Shown here in pieces: positions 8,121-16,328 of a DNA stretch of 64,000 bases. The stretch is taken from positions 1-64,000 of the forward strand of contig CABUPO010000006.1 of the NCBI GenBank assembly GCA_902493385.1. Direction: 5' to 3'. Under the pieces are notes generated by a model, which saw only the letters and a program-made list of their open reading frames with translations, was not told the DNA's origin and ran no database searches. The position numbers and the translations under genes were made by a program. Each line of letters opens with the position of its first letter. Position 1 is the first letter of the stretch. The DNA comes from an uncultured Lachnospiraceae bacterium (GTDB taxonomy: Bacteria > Bacillota > Clostridia > Lachnospirales > Lachnospiraceae).

Positions 8121-9383
8121 ATGGGAATGACAATGACACAGAAAATTCTGGCAGCTCATGCAGGACTGCCGTCTGTAAAGGCAGGACAGTTAATTAATGC
8201 TAATCTTGATATAGTGCTTGGCAATGATATTACAACGCCTGTTGCAATTAATGAGTTCAGGAAAGCCGGATTTGACACAGTGTATGATAAAAAGAGAATT
8301 AATATTGTACTTGACCATTTTGCGCCTAATAAGGATATTAAGGCGGCAGAGCAGTCAAAGCAGTGCAGGTGTTTTGCCAAAGAATATGATATTGAGAATT
8401 TTTATGATGTCGGAGAGATGGGGGTAGAACATGCCCTTCTTCCTGAAAAAGGTATAGTAACCGCTGGCGACTGTATTATTGGAGCTGACAGTCATACGTG
8501 TACTTACGGCGCCGTAGGCGCATTCTCAACGGGCGTCGGCAGTACGGATATGGCAGCGGGAATGGCGACCGGCAAATGCTGGTTTAAGGTTCCTTCTGCA
8601 ATAAAGATAGAGCTTAAGGGAAGCCTCCCTAAGGGGGTTTCAGGTAAAGATGTAATACTTGACCTGATAGGACGCATCGGCGTTGACGGAGCGCTTTACC
8701 AAAGCATGGAATTTGTGGGAGAAGGAGTTTGCGCGCTTAGCATGGACGACAGGCTTACAATATGCAATATGGCAATTGAAGCTGGTGCAAAGAACGGAAT
8801 TTTTCCTGTAGACGACGTTACAAAAGAATATCTTAACGGACGAAGTCAGAGAGAGTATACGGTATATGAGGCCGACGCAGACGCCGAATATACACAGAGC
8901 ATAGAGATTAATCTTTCAGAGCTTGAACCAACAGTAGCATATCCGCATCTTCCTGAGAATACACATCCTGTAAGCGATGCAAAGGATATTAAGATAGACC
9001 AGGTTGTAATCGGAAGCTGTACTAACGGAAGAATATCAGATATGCAGGCTGCTTATGAGATTCTTAAAGGCAAAAAGGTTAAAAAGGGTATAAGGGTTAT
9101 TATTATACCGGCTACAATGGCGATATATAAGGAATGTATAACAAGAGGATATATGGAAGCATTTGTTGATGCAGGCTGCGTCGTATCTACGCCTACGTGC
9201 GGCCCGTGTCTTGGAGGTTACATGGGAATACTTGCCGCAGATGAGAGATGTATATCCACAACTAACAGAAATTTTGTAGGCCGTATGGGACACACGTCAA
9301 GCGAGGTATATCTTGCAAGCCCTGCAGTAGCGGCTGCATCAGCCCTGACAGGCTATATAAGTGATCCAAGGGAGGTTTTATAA
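8121..9383 (+). CDS. leuC: 3-isopropylmalate dehydratase, large subunit
   Basis: A 420-residue aconitase-family subunit that isomerises 2-isopropylmalate to 3-isopropylmalate together with LeuD. The [4Fe-4S] ligands are visible in G-S-C-T-N-G and in T-C-G-P-C-L-G-G near the C-terminus. A-D-S-H-T-C-T-Y-G, a substrate-site motif, is also present. The length fits the short LeuC/HACN-type subgroup rather than the 466-residue E. coli form. AGGAG at 8107-8111 favours the ATG at 8121 over nearby ATGs at 8112 and 8115. Confidence 0.95.
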   Translation: MGMTMTQKILAAHAGLPSVKAGQLINANLDIVLGNDITTPVAINEFRKAGFDTVYDKKRINIVLDHFAPNKDIKAAEQSKQCRCFAKEYDIENFYDVGEMGVEHALLPEKGIVTAGDCIIGADSHTCTYGAVGAFSTGVGSTDMAAGMATGKCWFKVPSAIKIELKGSLPKGVSGKDVILDLIGRIGVDGALYQSMEFVGEGVCALSMDDRLTICNMAIEAGAKNGIFPVDDVTKEYLNGRSQREYTVYEADADAEYTQSIEINLSELEPTVAYPHLPENTHPVSDAKDIKIDQVVIGSCTNGRISDMQAAYEILKGKKVKKGIRVIIIPATMAIYKECITRGYMEAFVDAGCVVSTPTCGPCLGGYMGILAADERCISTTNRNFVGRMGHTSSEVYLASPAVAAASALTGYISDPREVL

Positions 9384-9384
9384 T

Positions 9385-9873
9385 ATGGAAGCTAAAGGAT
9401 ATGTTCATAAATATGGTGATAATGTGGATACTGATGTAATTATTCCTGCACGTTATCTTAATACTCCTGATGCAAAGGAGCTTGCAATGCATTGTATGGA
9501 GGATATTGATAAGGATTTTGTGAAAAATGTCAAAGCAGGAGATATAATGACAGGCGGATATAATTTTGGCTGTGGTTCTTCAAGGGAGCATGCGCCTCTT
9601 GCAATTAAGACGGCGGGCATATCATGTGTTATTGCAAAGACATTTGCACGTATTTTTTACCGCAATGCAATTAATATCGGACTTCCAATACTTGAATGTG
9701 CAGCCGCAAGTGAAGATATTGATGCGGGCGATGAGGTAAACGTTAACTTTGACACAGGAGTTATAACCAATATAACAAAGGGTAGAACATATAATGCAGA
9801 GCCATTTCCGGAATTTATCCAGGAAATTATATCGGCAGGCGGTCTTATGGCATCTATAGGAAAGGGTGAATAG
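9385..9873 (+). CDS. leuD: 3-isopropylmalate dehydratase, small subunit
   Basis: A 162-residue swivel-domain subunit of isopropylmalate isomerase. It shows the expected [13 protein letters not shown] start and the [10 protein letters not shown] substrate loop. The ATG follows the leuC stop by one base and has GGAGG inside the leuC 3' end, so the subunits are translationally coupled. The short length matches its short LeuC partner. Confidence 0.96.
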   Translation: MEAKGYVHKYGDNVDTDVIIPARYLNTPDAKELAMHCMEDIDKDFVKNVKAGDIMTGGYNFGCGSSREHAPLAIKTAGISCVIAKTFARIFYRNAINIGLPILECAAASEDIDAGDEVNVNFDTGVITNITKGRTYNAEPFPEFIQEIISAGGLMASIGKGE

Positions 9874-9876
9874 TAC

Positions 9877-10947
9877 ATGAATAAGAAAATAGCGGTTATA
9901 CGTGGCGACGGTATCGGTCCTGAGATAGTGAATGAAGCAATCAGAGTGCTTGATGTGATTGCAGAGAAATATAATCATAATTTTGAATATATAGATGTTG
10001 ATATGGGAGGATGCGCCATTGATAAATGGGGCGAGCCGCTTCCCAGGGAGATGCTTGACAGATGCATTGCTTCTGACAGTGTGCTTCTTGGAGCTGTCGG
10101 CGGTCCTAAGTGGGATAATGTACCGGGCGATAAAAGGCCTGAAAAGGGGCTTCTTGCTTTAAGAGGCGGTATGGGACTTTATTCTAATAACAGACCGGCT
10201 AAGATATGGAGCCAGTTATCACAGGCAAGCCCTCTTAAAGAATCAATTGTAGAAAAGGGAATTGATTTTATTATTGTACGCGAGCTTATCGGCGGCGTAT
10301 ATTTTGGCTCGCATACTACCGAAGAAAAAGGCGGAGAGCCTGTCGCAACGGATATTATGGAATATTCAGAGCATGAGATAGAACGTATCGGAAGAATTGG
10401 ATTTGAGACCGCGATGAAGAGAGGACGTAAGCTTACTAGCGTTGATAAGGCTAATGTACTTGATACAAGCCGTCTTTGGAGAAAAGTAATGCACAGGCTC
10501 AGTGAGGAATATCCACAGGTAGAATACAGCGACATGCTTGTTGACAATGCGGCAATGCAGATTGTAAAAGATCCGTCTCAGTTTGACGTTATTGTAACTG
10601 AAAATCTTTTCGGAGATATTCTTTCAGATGAGGCAAGCATGATTACAGGTTCTATTGGAATGATTCCTTCGTCAAGTCTTGGAGAGACAAGCTGTGGGCT
10701 TTATGAGCCTATTCACGGCTCCGCTCCTGATATTGCAGGACAGAATAAAGCTAATCCAATAGGAACAATTCTTTCGGCAGCTATGATGTGCAGATTCAGT
10801 TTCGATATGTCCAAAGAAGCAGATGCTATTGAAGCAGCGGTAAATAAGGCGCTTGATAAGGGGCTTCGTACAGGTGACATTATGCAGGAAGGATGTACGC
10901 TTGTGGGATGTAAAGAGATGGGAAATGCTGTTTTATCATTTTTATAG
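9877..10947 (+). CDS. leuB: 3-isopropylmalate dehydrogenase
   Basis: A 356-residue NAD-dependent decarboxylating dehydrogenase producing 2-oxoisocaproate, the last dedicated step of leucine synthesis. Visible signatures are G-D-G-I-G-P-E-I near the start, the substrate-binding Arg region (L-A-L-R-G-G-like), and N-L-F-G-D-I-L-S-D-E-A with the metal-binding Asp residues. It starts three bases after leuD and ends the operon. No clear hairpin terminator follows before the ech promoter. Confidence 0.97.
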   Translation: MNKKIAVIRGDGIGPEIVNEAIRVLDVIAEKYNHNFEYIDVDMGGCAIDKWGEPLPREMLDRCIASDSVLLGAVGGPKWDNVPGDKRPEKGLLALRGGMGLYSNNRPAKIWSQLSQASPLKESIVEKGIDFIIVRELIGGVYFGSHTTEEKGGEPVATDIMEYSEHEIERIGRIGFETAMKRGRKLTSVDKANVLDTSRLWRKVMHRLSEEYPQVEYSDMLVDNAAMQIVKDPSQFDVIVTENLFGDILSDEASMITGSIGMIPSSSLGETSCGLYEPIHGSAPDIAGQNKANPIGTILSAAMMCRFSFDMSKEADAIEAAVNKALDKGLRTGDIMQEGCTLVGCKEMGNAVLSFL

Positions 10948-10967
10948 TAGGTTTTTGACGAATTGTG

Positions 10968-10976
10968 TGTTATAAT
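10968..10976 (+). promoter_or_regulatory. Extended -10 promoter candidate for the ech-hyp operon
   Basis: TGTTATAAT forms a TGn-extended -10 element about 60 bases before echA. The TTGACG at 10955 is only 10 bases upstream, so it does not serve as a normal -35. Confidence 0.45.
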
Positions 10977-11036
10977 CAATTGGTTGTAGTGTGAGCAGAA
11001 TATAAAATGTGTATGTGAGGGGAGGATGGATTCTTA

Positions 11037-12950
11037 ATGGAATTTGTCGGGTTTTTAATTCTTTTTCCGTTTGTGGCTGCAGCGCTGCTTGCATGTATTG
11101 GCAATGACGGAATTAGAAAGGCCGTAGTATATGTCAGCAGCGCGGCTATTATCGTAGCTGCCATATGGTATTCGGCTATAAGGCTTTTGTCAGGCAGGAG
11201 TGCATCGTATTTTTATGAGACAGAAGCAGTTGATATTGTAATGATGTGTGGAGAAGTATTTCTTATGGTACTTATCGTAGTATTAAGTATTAAGCATAAG
11301 AAGCTGCTTCCGGCAGTCCTTTCGATAGCACAGACAGGTCTTATATTATGGCTTGAGCTTTTTGCGGACAGGCCTGAAAAGACCGAAGAGATGATGCATC
11401 TTTATTGTGACAAGCTTACGGTAGTGATGTGTCTTATTGTAGCGGTCATAGGCTGTCTGATTTGCGTGTATGCAACAGGCTATCTTAAAGATTACCACAA
11501 TCATCACACAGAATATAAAGACAGAAGACCATTTTTCTTTGGAATGCTTTTCGTATTCCTTGGAGCAATGTTCGGACTTATTTTTTCTGATAATCTTATC
11601 TGGATGTATTTCTTCTGGGAGATTACAAGCGTATCTTCATTCCTGCTTATCGGATATACTAAGACGGAAGAAGCAGTTACCAATTCTTTCAGGGCTTTGT
11701 GGATGAATCTGCTTGGAGGCCTTGGTTTCTGTCTTGCAATAGTATATTCAGAGCTTGTGCTTGGTATGACTAATCTTTCGCAGATTGTATCGGTGATTGA
11801 TCAGCATGTTGTAATTATACCTATAATCCTTCTTGCGTTTGCAGGACTTACAAAGTCAGCTCAGTTCCCATTTTCCAAATGGCTTCTTGGCGCGATGGTT
11901 GCGCCTACACCTTCATCAGCGCTTCTTCACAGTGCGACGATGGTTAAGGCTGGCGTATATCTTCTTCTCAGACTGGCGCCTGTTATGGCGGGCGGCGGAG
12001 CCGGTATAATGGTCAGTCTTATCGGAGGAATTACATTCTTTGCTGCAAGTGTTCTTGCAATTACACAGAGCGACGGAAAAAGCGTACTTGCATATTCAAC
12101 TATATCTAATCTTGGGCTTATAACGGCATGTGCAGGTGTTGGAGCAGCTCAGACTGTATGGGCGGGCGCGCTTCTGATGATATTCCATGCGGTATCCAAA
12201 TCTCTTTTGTTCCAGACCGTTGGTGCGATTGAGAACACAACAGGTTCAAGAAACATAGAGGATATGACTGGACTTATAAGAACTTATCCATATCTTGCAA
12301 GCGCTCTTACAATCGGTATTGCAGGAATGTTTCTTGCGCCATTTGGTATGCTTATATCCAAGTGGGCGGTTTTAAAATCATTTGTTGACGCAGGCAATAT
12401 ACTGCTTGTTGTATTTATCGTTTTTGGAAGCGCTACTACATTGTTCTATTGGACAAAATGGCTTTGTAAAATACTTGTTCAGGTGCCGAGAGAAAATAAG
12501 CCTAACAAAACATCAGGCAATCAGTGGTGTTCTATCGGGATTCACGCAGTGCTTATGATTGCGCTGTGCCTTACTTTCCCGTATATTGCAAAGTATCTTC
12601 TTCAGCCAATGCTTCATGAGTTATATGGAAAGACTATAGCGTCGGTTCTTTCGATGTCAGATATGATGATTATGGTGCTTATGCTTGTCGCAGTATTTGT
12701 TATACCTGTCATCGGCAACTTCTTTGTTAAGACAATTAAGGTTACAAAGAGTAACGATTATATGGCAGGTGTAAATGTTGGTGACGACGAGCATTTCATT
12801 GATTCGTTTGATAATGAAAAAGCGCTTGGAATATCCAACTGGTACTTTAGAGACATAGTTGATGAGAAAAAATGGATGTTTGCAATGTACTGGATTGGAG
12901 CGGCCATTATTATCATATGTATGATTCTTTCCGTAGGAGGTGCTTTATAA
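11037..12950 (+). CDS. echA: Ech hydrogenase subunit A (NuoL/MrpA-like antiporter-type membrane subunit)
   Basis: A 637-residue, very hydrophobic protein of the proton-conducting antiporter-like family (Proton_antipo_M). It has about 16 membrane segments, with conserved Glu and Lys residues in E-I-T-S-V-S-S-F-L-L-I-G and in the stretch around K-S-A-Q-F-P-F-S-K-W-L. In Ech complexes this subunit is thought to couple ferredoxin-to-H2 electron flow to H+ or Na+ export. GGGGAGG lies 12 bases upstream. Its stop codon overlaps the echB start, and the gene order echA-B-C-D-E-F is the same as in Methanosarcina barkeri. Confidence 0.93.
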   Translation: MEFVGFLILFPFVAAALLACIGNDGIRKAVVYVSSAAIIVAAIWYSAIRLLSGRSASYFYETEAVDIVMMCGEVFLMVLIVVLSIKHKKLLPAVLSIAQTGLILWLELFADRPEKTEEMMHLYCDKLTVVMCLIVAVIGCLICVYATGYLKDYHNHHTEYKDRRPFFFGMLFVFLGAMFGLIFSDNLIWMYFFWEITSVSSFLLIGYTKTEEAVTNSFRALWMNLLGGLGFCLAIVYSELVLGMTNLSQIVSVIDQHVVIIPIILLAFAGLTKSAQFPFSKWLLGAMVAPTPSSALLHSATMVKAGVYLLLRLAPVMAGGGAGIMVSLIGGITFFAASVLAITQSDGKSVLAYSTISNLGLITACAGVGAAQTVWAGALLMIFHAVSKSLLFQTVGAIENTTGSRNIEDMTGLIRTYPYLASALTIGIAGMFLAPFGMLISKWAVLKSFVDAGNILLVVFIVFGSATTLFYWTKWLCKILVQVPRENKPNKTSGNQWCSIGIHAVLMIALCLTFPYIAKYLLQPMLHELYGKTIASVLSMSDMMIMVLMLVAVFVIPVIGNFFVKTIKVTKSNDYMAGVNVGDDEHFIDSFDNEKALGISNWYFRDIVDEKKWMFAMYWIGAAIIIICMILSVGGAL

Positions 12951-13825
12951 TGATGGAACCTGTATATATAATTATAAGAATTATTGCTTATATCGTGCTG
13001 GCGCCGGTTATTGGAGGACTTCTTGCAGGATTTGACAGGAAAATAACCGCAAGGATGCAGGGAAGAAAAGGACCTTCGATACTGCAGCCGTTTTACGATG
13101 TTGCAAAGCTGTTCAATAAAGAAACTCTTACAATAGGAAGAATACAGTATCTGTATATATTCTGTTTCCTGATGTTCGTTATATTTACCGGAGCATGTTT
13201 CTTTGCGGGTATAGATATACTGCTTGTATTTTTTGTACTGACGACTGCGGCAATGTTCTTTGTAGTTGCGGCAAGTCTTCCTAATTCACCCTTTTCAAGA
13301 ATGGGAGCAATGAGGGAGCTGGCACAGATGCTTGCGTATGAACCTATGGTACTTTTAGTTGCAGTTGGATTTTATAAGGCTTCCGGAACATTTGTTATCG
13401 GTGAAATAGCGTCGAGGGATGTATCTGCAATTGTATACCTTCCAGGTATTTTTATAGGATTCTTATATATCCTTACTATTAAATTCCGTAAGTCTCCTTT
13501 TGATATAAGTACGTCGCATCATGCGCATCAGGAGATGGTAAAGGGTGTGACAACGGAGCTTTCAGGAAGTATGTTTGCAATACTTGAGATTTCACACTGG
13601 TATGAAAATGTAATGCTGTTAGGCGTAGTTGCGTTGTTTATACTTAACAGCCACCTTTGGAGTATTCCGCTTGCAATTGTCGTATGTCTTTTGGCATATT
13701 TCCTTGAAATACTCATTGATAATACCTGTGCGCGCGTTAAATGGAAGACAATGCTTATGTCTGCATGGGCGGTAACTATCATATTTGGAACTATTAATCT
13801 GCTGATTCTTCAGTATCTGATATAA
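12950..13825 (+). CDS. echB: Ech hydrogenase subunit B (NuoH-like membrane subunit)
   Basis: A 291-residue membrane protein of the NuoH/HycD family that anchors the hydrophilic hydrogenase arm. The signature R-M-Q-G-R-K-G-P-S after the first membrane segment and K-S-P-F-D-I-S-x-x-H-H-A-H-Q-E later are typical. TAGGAGG at 12934-12940 gives the start at 12950, sharing one base with the echA stop (taATG). An ATG at 12953 is also possible. Confidence 0.93.
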   Translation: MMEPVYIIIRIIAYIVLAPVIGGLLAGFDRKITARMQGRKGPSILQPFYDVAKLFNKETLTIGRIQYLYIFCFLMFVIFTGACFFAGIDILLVFFVLTTAAMFFVVAASLPNSPFSRMGAMRELAQMLAYEPMVLLVAVGFYKASGTFVIGEIASRDVSAIVYLPGIFIGFLYILTIKFRKSPFDISTSHHAHQEMVKGVTTELSGSMFAILEISHWYENVMLLGVVALFILNSHLWSIPLAIVVCLLAYFLEILIDNTCARVKWKTMLMSAWAVTIIFGTINLLILQYLI

Positions 13826-13840
13826 TTGGAGGGAGACATC

Positions 13841-14287
13841 ATGGCAAAAATATCAAAGTCACCTTGGCTTCTGCATTATGACGGCAGCAGCTGCAACGGA
13901 TGTGATATAGAGGTTTTGGCATGCCTGACGCCGGTGTATGACGTCGAGCGCTTTGGAATCATTAATACAGGTAATCCTAAGCATGCGGATATTCTTTTGA
14001 TTACCGGTGGAATTAATACTCAGAATAAAGCTGTTGTTGAACAGATATATTCACAGATGCCTAATCCAAAGGTTGTAGTCGCTGTTGGAATATGTGCATG
14101 CAACGGAGGAGTATTTAAAGACTGTTACAATATACTTGGCGGTGCGGATAAGGTTATACCTGTTGATGTGTATGTGCCTGGATGTGCAGCACGTCCGGAA
14201 TCAATAATCGACGGGGTGGTCAAAGCACTGGATGTTCTTGAAAAGAAGCAGAAGGCTCTCAAATCCGCTGCTTCATCCACAGATTGA
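13841..14287 (+). CDS. echC: Ech hydrogenase subunit C (small, NuoB-like)
   Basis: A 148-residue small subunit carrying the proximal [4Fe-4S] cluster that passes electrons to the NiFe site. The four expected ligands are C18 and C21 (C-N-G-C-D), C85 (G-I-C-A) and C115 (P-G-C-A-A-R-P-E). There is no Tat signal, as expected for a cytoplasmic-facing group 4 enzyme. GGAGGGA precedes the ATG at 13841 by seven bases. Confidence 0.95.
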   Translation: MAKISKSPWLLHYDGSSCNGCDIEVLACLTPVYDVERFGIINTGNPKHADILLITGGINTQNKAVVEQIYSQMPNPKVVVAVGICACNGGVFKDCYNILGGADKVIPVDVYVPGCAARPESIIDGVVKALDVLEKKQKALKSAASSTD

Positions 14288-14303
14288 TGAAAAGAGGTAG
14301 AGT

Positions 14304-14645
14304 ATGAGGGAGAATTACGAATTAACTGTTATTGAAAGCAGCGATTTGGCAACCCGGACGCTTATTATGAAACGTGATAATGCCCGTCTTGTACAGATAT
14401 GCGCTGTATGTATTCCTGTCGGATACGAGCTGACTTACTCATTTGCAAAAGGATATGAATTTATTAATTACAGAATAGTAATAAATGAAAATGAAAAGAT
14501 TCCAAGCATAGGAGATATATATCCTTCTGCCGTGTTTTATGAGAATGAAATGAAAGAGCTTTTTGGTGTGAACATTGAAGCGATGTACCTTGATTATAAT
14601 AACAAACTGTATCGTATAGAGCAGGAAACACCATTTAAGAAATAG
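14304..14645 (+). CDS. echD: Ech hydrogenase subunit D (NuoC-like)
   Basis: A 113-residue protein related to the NuoC 30-kDa subunit, with the E-N-E-M-K-E-L-F-G-V-x-I motif (residues about 80-91). It forms part of the soluble arm between small and large subunits. Located between echC and echE with short gaps and its own AGAGG ribosome site. Confidence 0.9.
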   Translation: MRENYELTVIESSDLATRTLIMKRDNARLVQICAVCIPVGYELTYSFAKGYEFINYRIVINENEKIPSIGDIYPSAVFYENEMKELFGVNIEAMYLDYNNKLYRIEQETPFKK

Positions 14646-14660
14646 GAGGGTAATCTGATT

Positions 14661-15740
14661 ATGGGTAAAAGAACTGTAGTGCCTTTTGGACCGCAGCATC
14701 CTGTGCTTCCGGAACCAATACATCTTGATCTTGTGCTTGAGGATGAAAAAGTAATCGAAGCGATTCCTTCAATCGGATATATTCACAGAGGGCTTGAAAA
14801 GCTTATTGAAAAAAGAGACTTCAATGACTATTTGTATGTAATTGAACGTATATGCGGTATATGCAGTTATATGCATGGAATGGGTTACTGTGAATCGCTT
14901 GAAAGAATATTTGACGTCAATATACCTGACCGCGCTAAGTATCTTCGTACTATATGGTGTGAGATGTCGCGTATACACAGCCACATGTTATGGCTTGGAC
15001 TTCTTGCCGACGCATTCGGATTTGAGGCTCTGTTTTATCAGTGCTGGAGAATGAGAGAAAGGGTTCTCGACATGTTTGAGGAGTCAACAGGAGGACGAGT
15101 TATCTTCTCTGTCAATAAGATTGGCGGAGTTCTTAAAGATATGGATAAGGATATGCTTGCTTCCTTTGTTAAGGAATTTGACGCAATGGAAGAAGAGCTT
15201 AAGAAGCTTTGTGATGTATTCCTTACAGATTATACTGTTATTTCAAGACTGAAGAAGGTCGGTATCCTCACTAAGGAAGACGCAATTGCTACAGGCGCTG
15301 TCGGACCAATGATGAGGGCAAGCGGAATAGAAATTGATACAAGAAAGTTAGGATATGCTGCATACAGTAACATTGATTTTGACATTATAACAAGTAATGA
15401 CTGTGATTCGTTTGCAAGATGTGAGGTCAGAATAAAGGAGATATTCCAGTCGTTCAATATTATAAGACAAGCGGTTAGGGATATTCCTGACGGCGACCTT
15501 TCAGTTACGGTAAAAGGCAATCCTGATGGAGAAGCATTTATCAGGCTTGAGCAGCCGAGAGGCGAGGCTATATATTATGCCAAAGCTAATGGAACTAAAT
15601 TCCTGGAGCGTATGCGTGTCCGCACTCCTACCTTTACTAATTTGACACCGTTGGTTAAGATTCTTCAGGGCTGTGATTATGCCGACGTACCTATTCTGGT
15701 ACTGACGATTGACCCATGTATAAGCTGTACGGAAAGATAG
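14661..15740 (+). CDS. echE: Ech hydrogenase large subunit E ([NiFe] catalytic)
   Basis: A 359-residue catalytic subunit that reduces protons with electrons from ferredoxin. The two NiFe-binding motifs are intact: R-I-C-G-I-C (C65, C68) and D-P-C-I-S-C-T-E-R (C353, C356). The protein ends immediately after T-E-R, so there is no C-terminal extension for an endopeptidase to remove. No maturation protease gene is seen nearby, which is consistent. The overall fold is NuoD-like. An AGGAGGG site precedes the ATG. Confidence 0.96.
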   Translation: MGKRTVVPFGPQHPVLPEPIHLDLVLEDEKVIEAIPSIGYIHRGLEKLIEKRDFNDYLYVIERICGICSYMHGMGYCESLERIFDVNIPDRAKYLRTIWCEMSRIHSHMLWLGLLADAFGFEALFYQCWRMRERVLDMFEESTGGRVIFSVNKIGGVLKDMDKDMLASFVKEFDAMEEELKKLCDVFLTDYTVISRLKKVGILTKEDAIATGAVGPMMRASGIEIDTRKLGYAAYSNIDFDIITSNDCDSFARCEVRIKEIFQSFNIIRQAVRDIPDGDLSVTVKGNPDGEAFIRLEQPRGEAIYYAKANGTKFLERMRVRTPTFTNLTPLVKILQGCDYADVPILVLTIDPCISCTER

Positions 15741-15752
15741 GAGGGGATTATT

Positions 15753-16316
15753 GTGGCAGGAGCTATGAAATTTACCGGATTTGCATTAAAGAATCTCTTT
15801 TCAAAGCCGGCAACATATGGTTATCCATTTGTTAAGAAGGACTATAAAGAAAGATACCGGGGACGCATCGCAATAGATATTGACGACTGTCTTTTCTGTG
15901 GACTGTGCAGCAGAAAATGCCCTTCCGGCGCTATTACGGTTGATAGAAATGCAAGAACATGGTCTATAGACAGAATGGGCTGCGTTCAATGCGCTAACTG
16001 TGTTGAGGGATGTCCGAAAAAATGTCTTCATACTGAAAATGAATATACGGAGCCTGATTCAACAAAGGTCGTAGATACATTTGCAGCAAAACCACTGCCG
16101 AAAAAAGAAGAAGCTGTGACTGAGGATATCTCAGATAAGCTTCCTGAAGCGAACCTTGACGAGTGCGTTTTCTGTGGTTTGTGTGCAAAAAACTGTCCGG
16201 CAGATGCAATTAACGTCAACAGACAGGACAAAGCATGGAAGCTTGATAAGGATTTATGCCAGCATTGCGGCGTATGTAAGGAAAAATGTCCTAAAAAATG
16301 TATATCCTTTAATTAA
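15753..16316 (+). CDS. echF: Ech hydrogenase subunit F, duplicated ferredoxin with four [4Fe-4S] motifs
   Basis: A 187-residue polyferredoxin. Four C-x2-C-x2-C-x3-C-P motifs occur at C46-C56, C77-C87, C138-C148 and C169-C179. Residues 46-91 and 138-183 are repeats offset by 92 residues, down to the shared C-P-K-K-C endings, so a two-cluster module has been duplicated. Classical EchF carries two clusters. The acidic/lysine linker at 92-133 separates the halves. The start is GTG with AGGAGGGG upstream. It should deliver electrons from soluble ferredoxin to EchC; the extra half may extend the electron wire or hold its own docking site. Confidence 0.93.
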   Translation: MAGAMKFTGFALKNLFSKPATYGYPFVKKDYKERYRGRIAIDIDDCLFCGLCSRKCPSGAITVDRNARTWSIDRMGCVQCANCVEGCPKKCLHTENEYTEPDSTKVVDTFAAKPLPKKEEAVTEDISDKLPEANLDECVFCGLCAKNCPADAINVNRQDKAWKLDKDLCQHCGVCKEKCPKKCISFN

Positions 16317-16328
16317 GGAAAGTATGTT

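Noticed and set aside
10955..10976. TTGACG plus TATAAT as a standard promoter
   Set aside because: The spacer is only 10 bases; only the extended -10 element is plausible.
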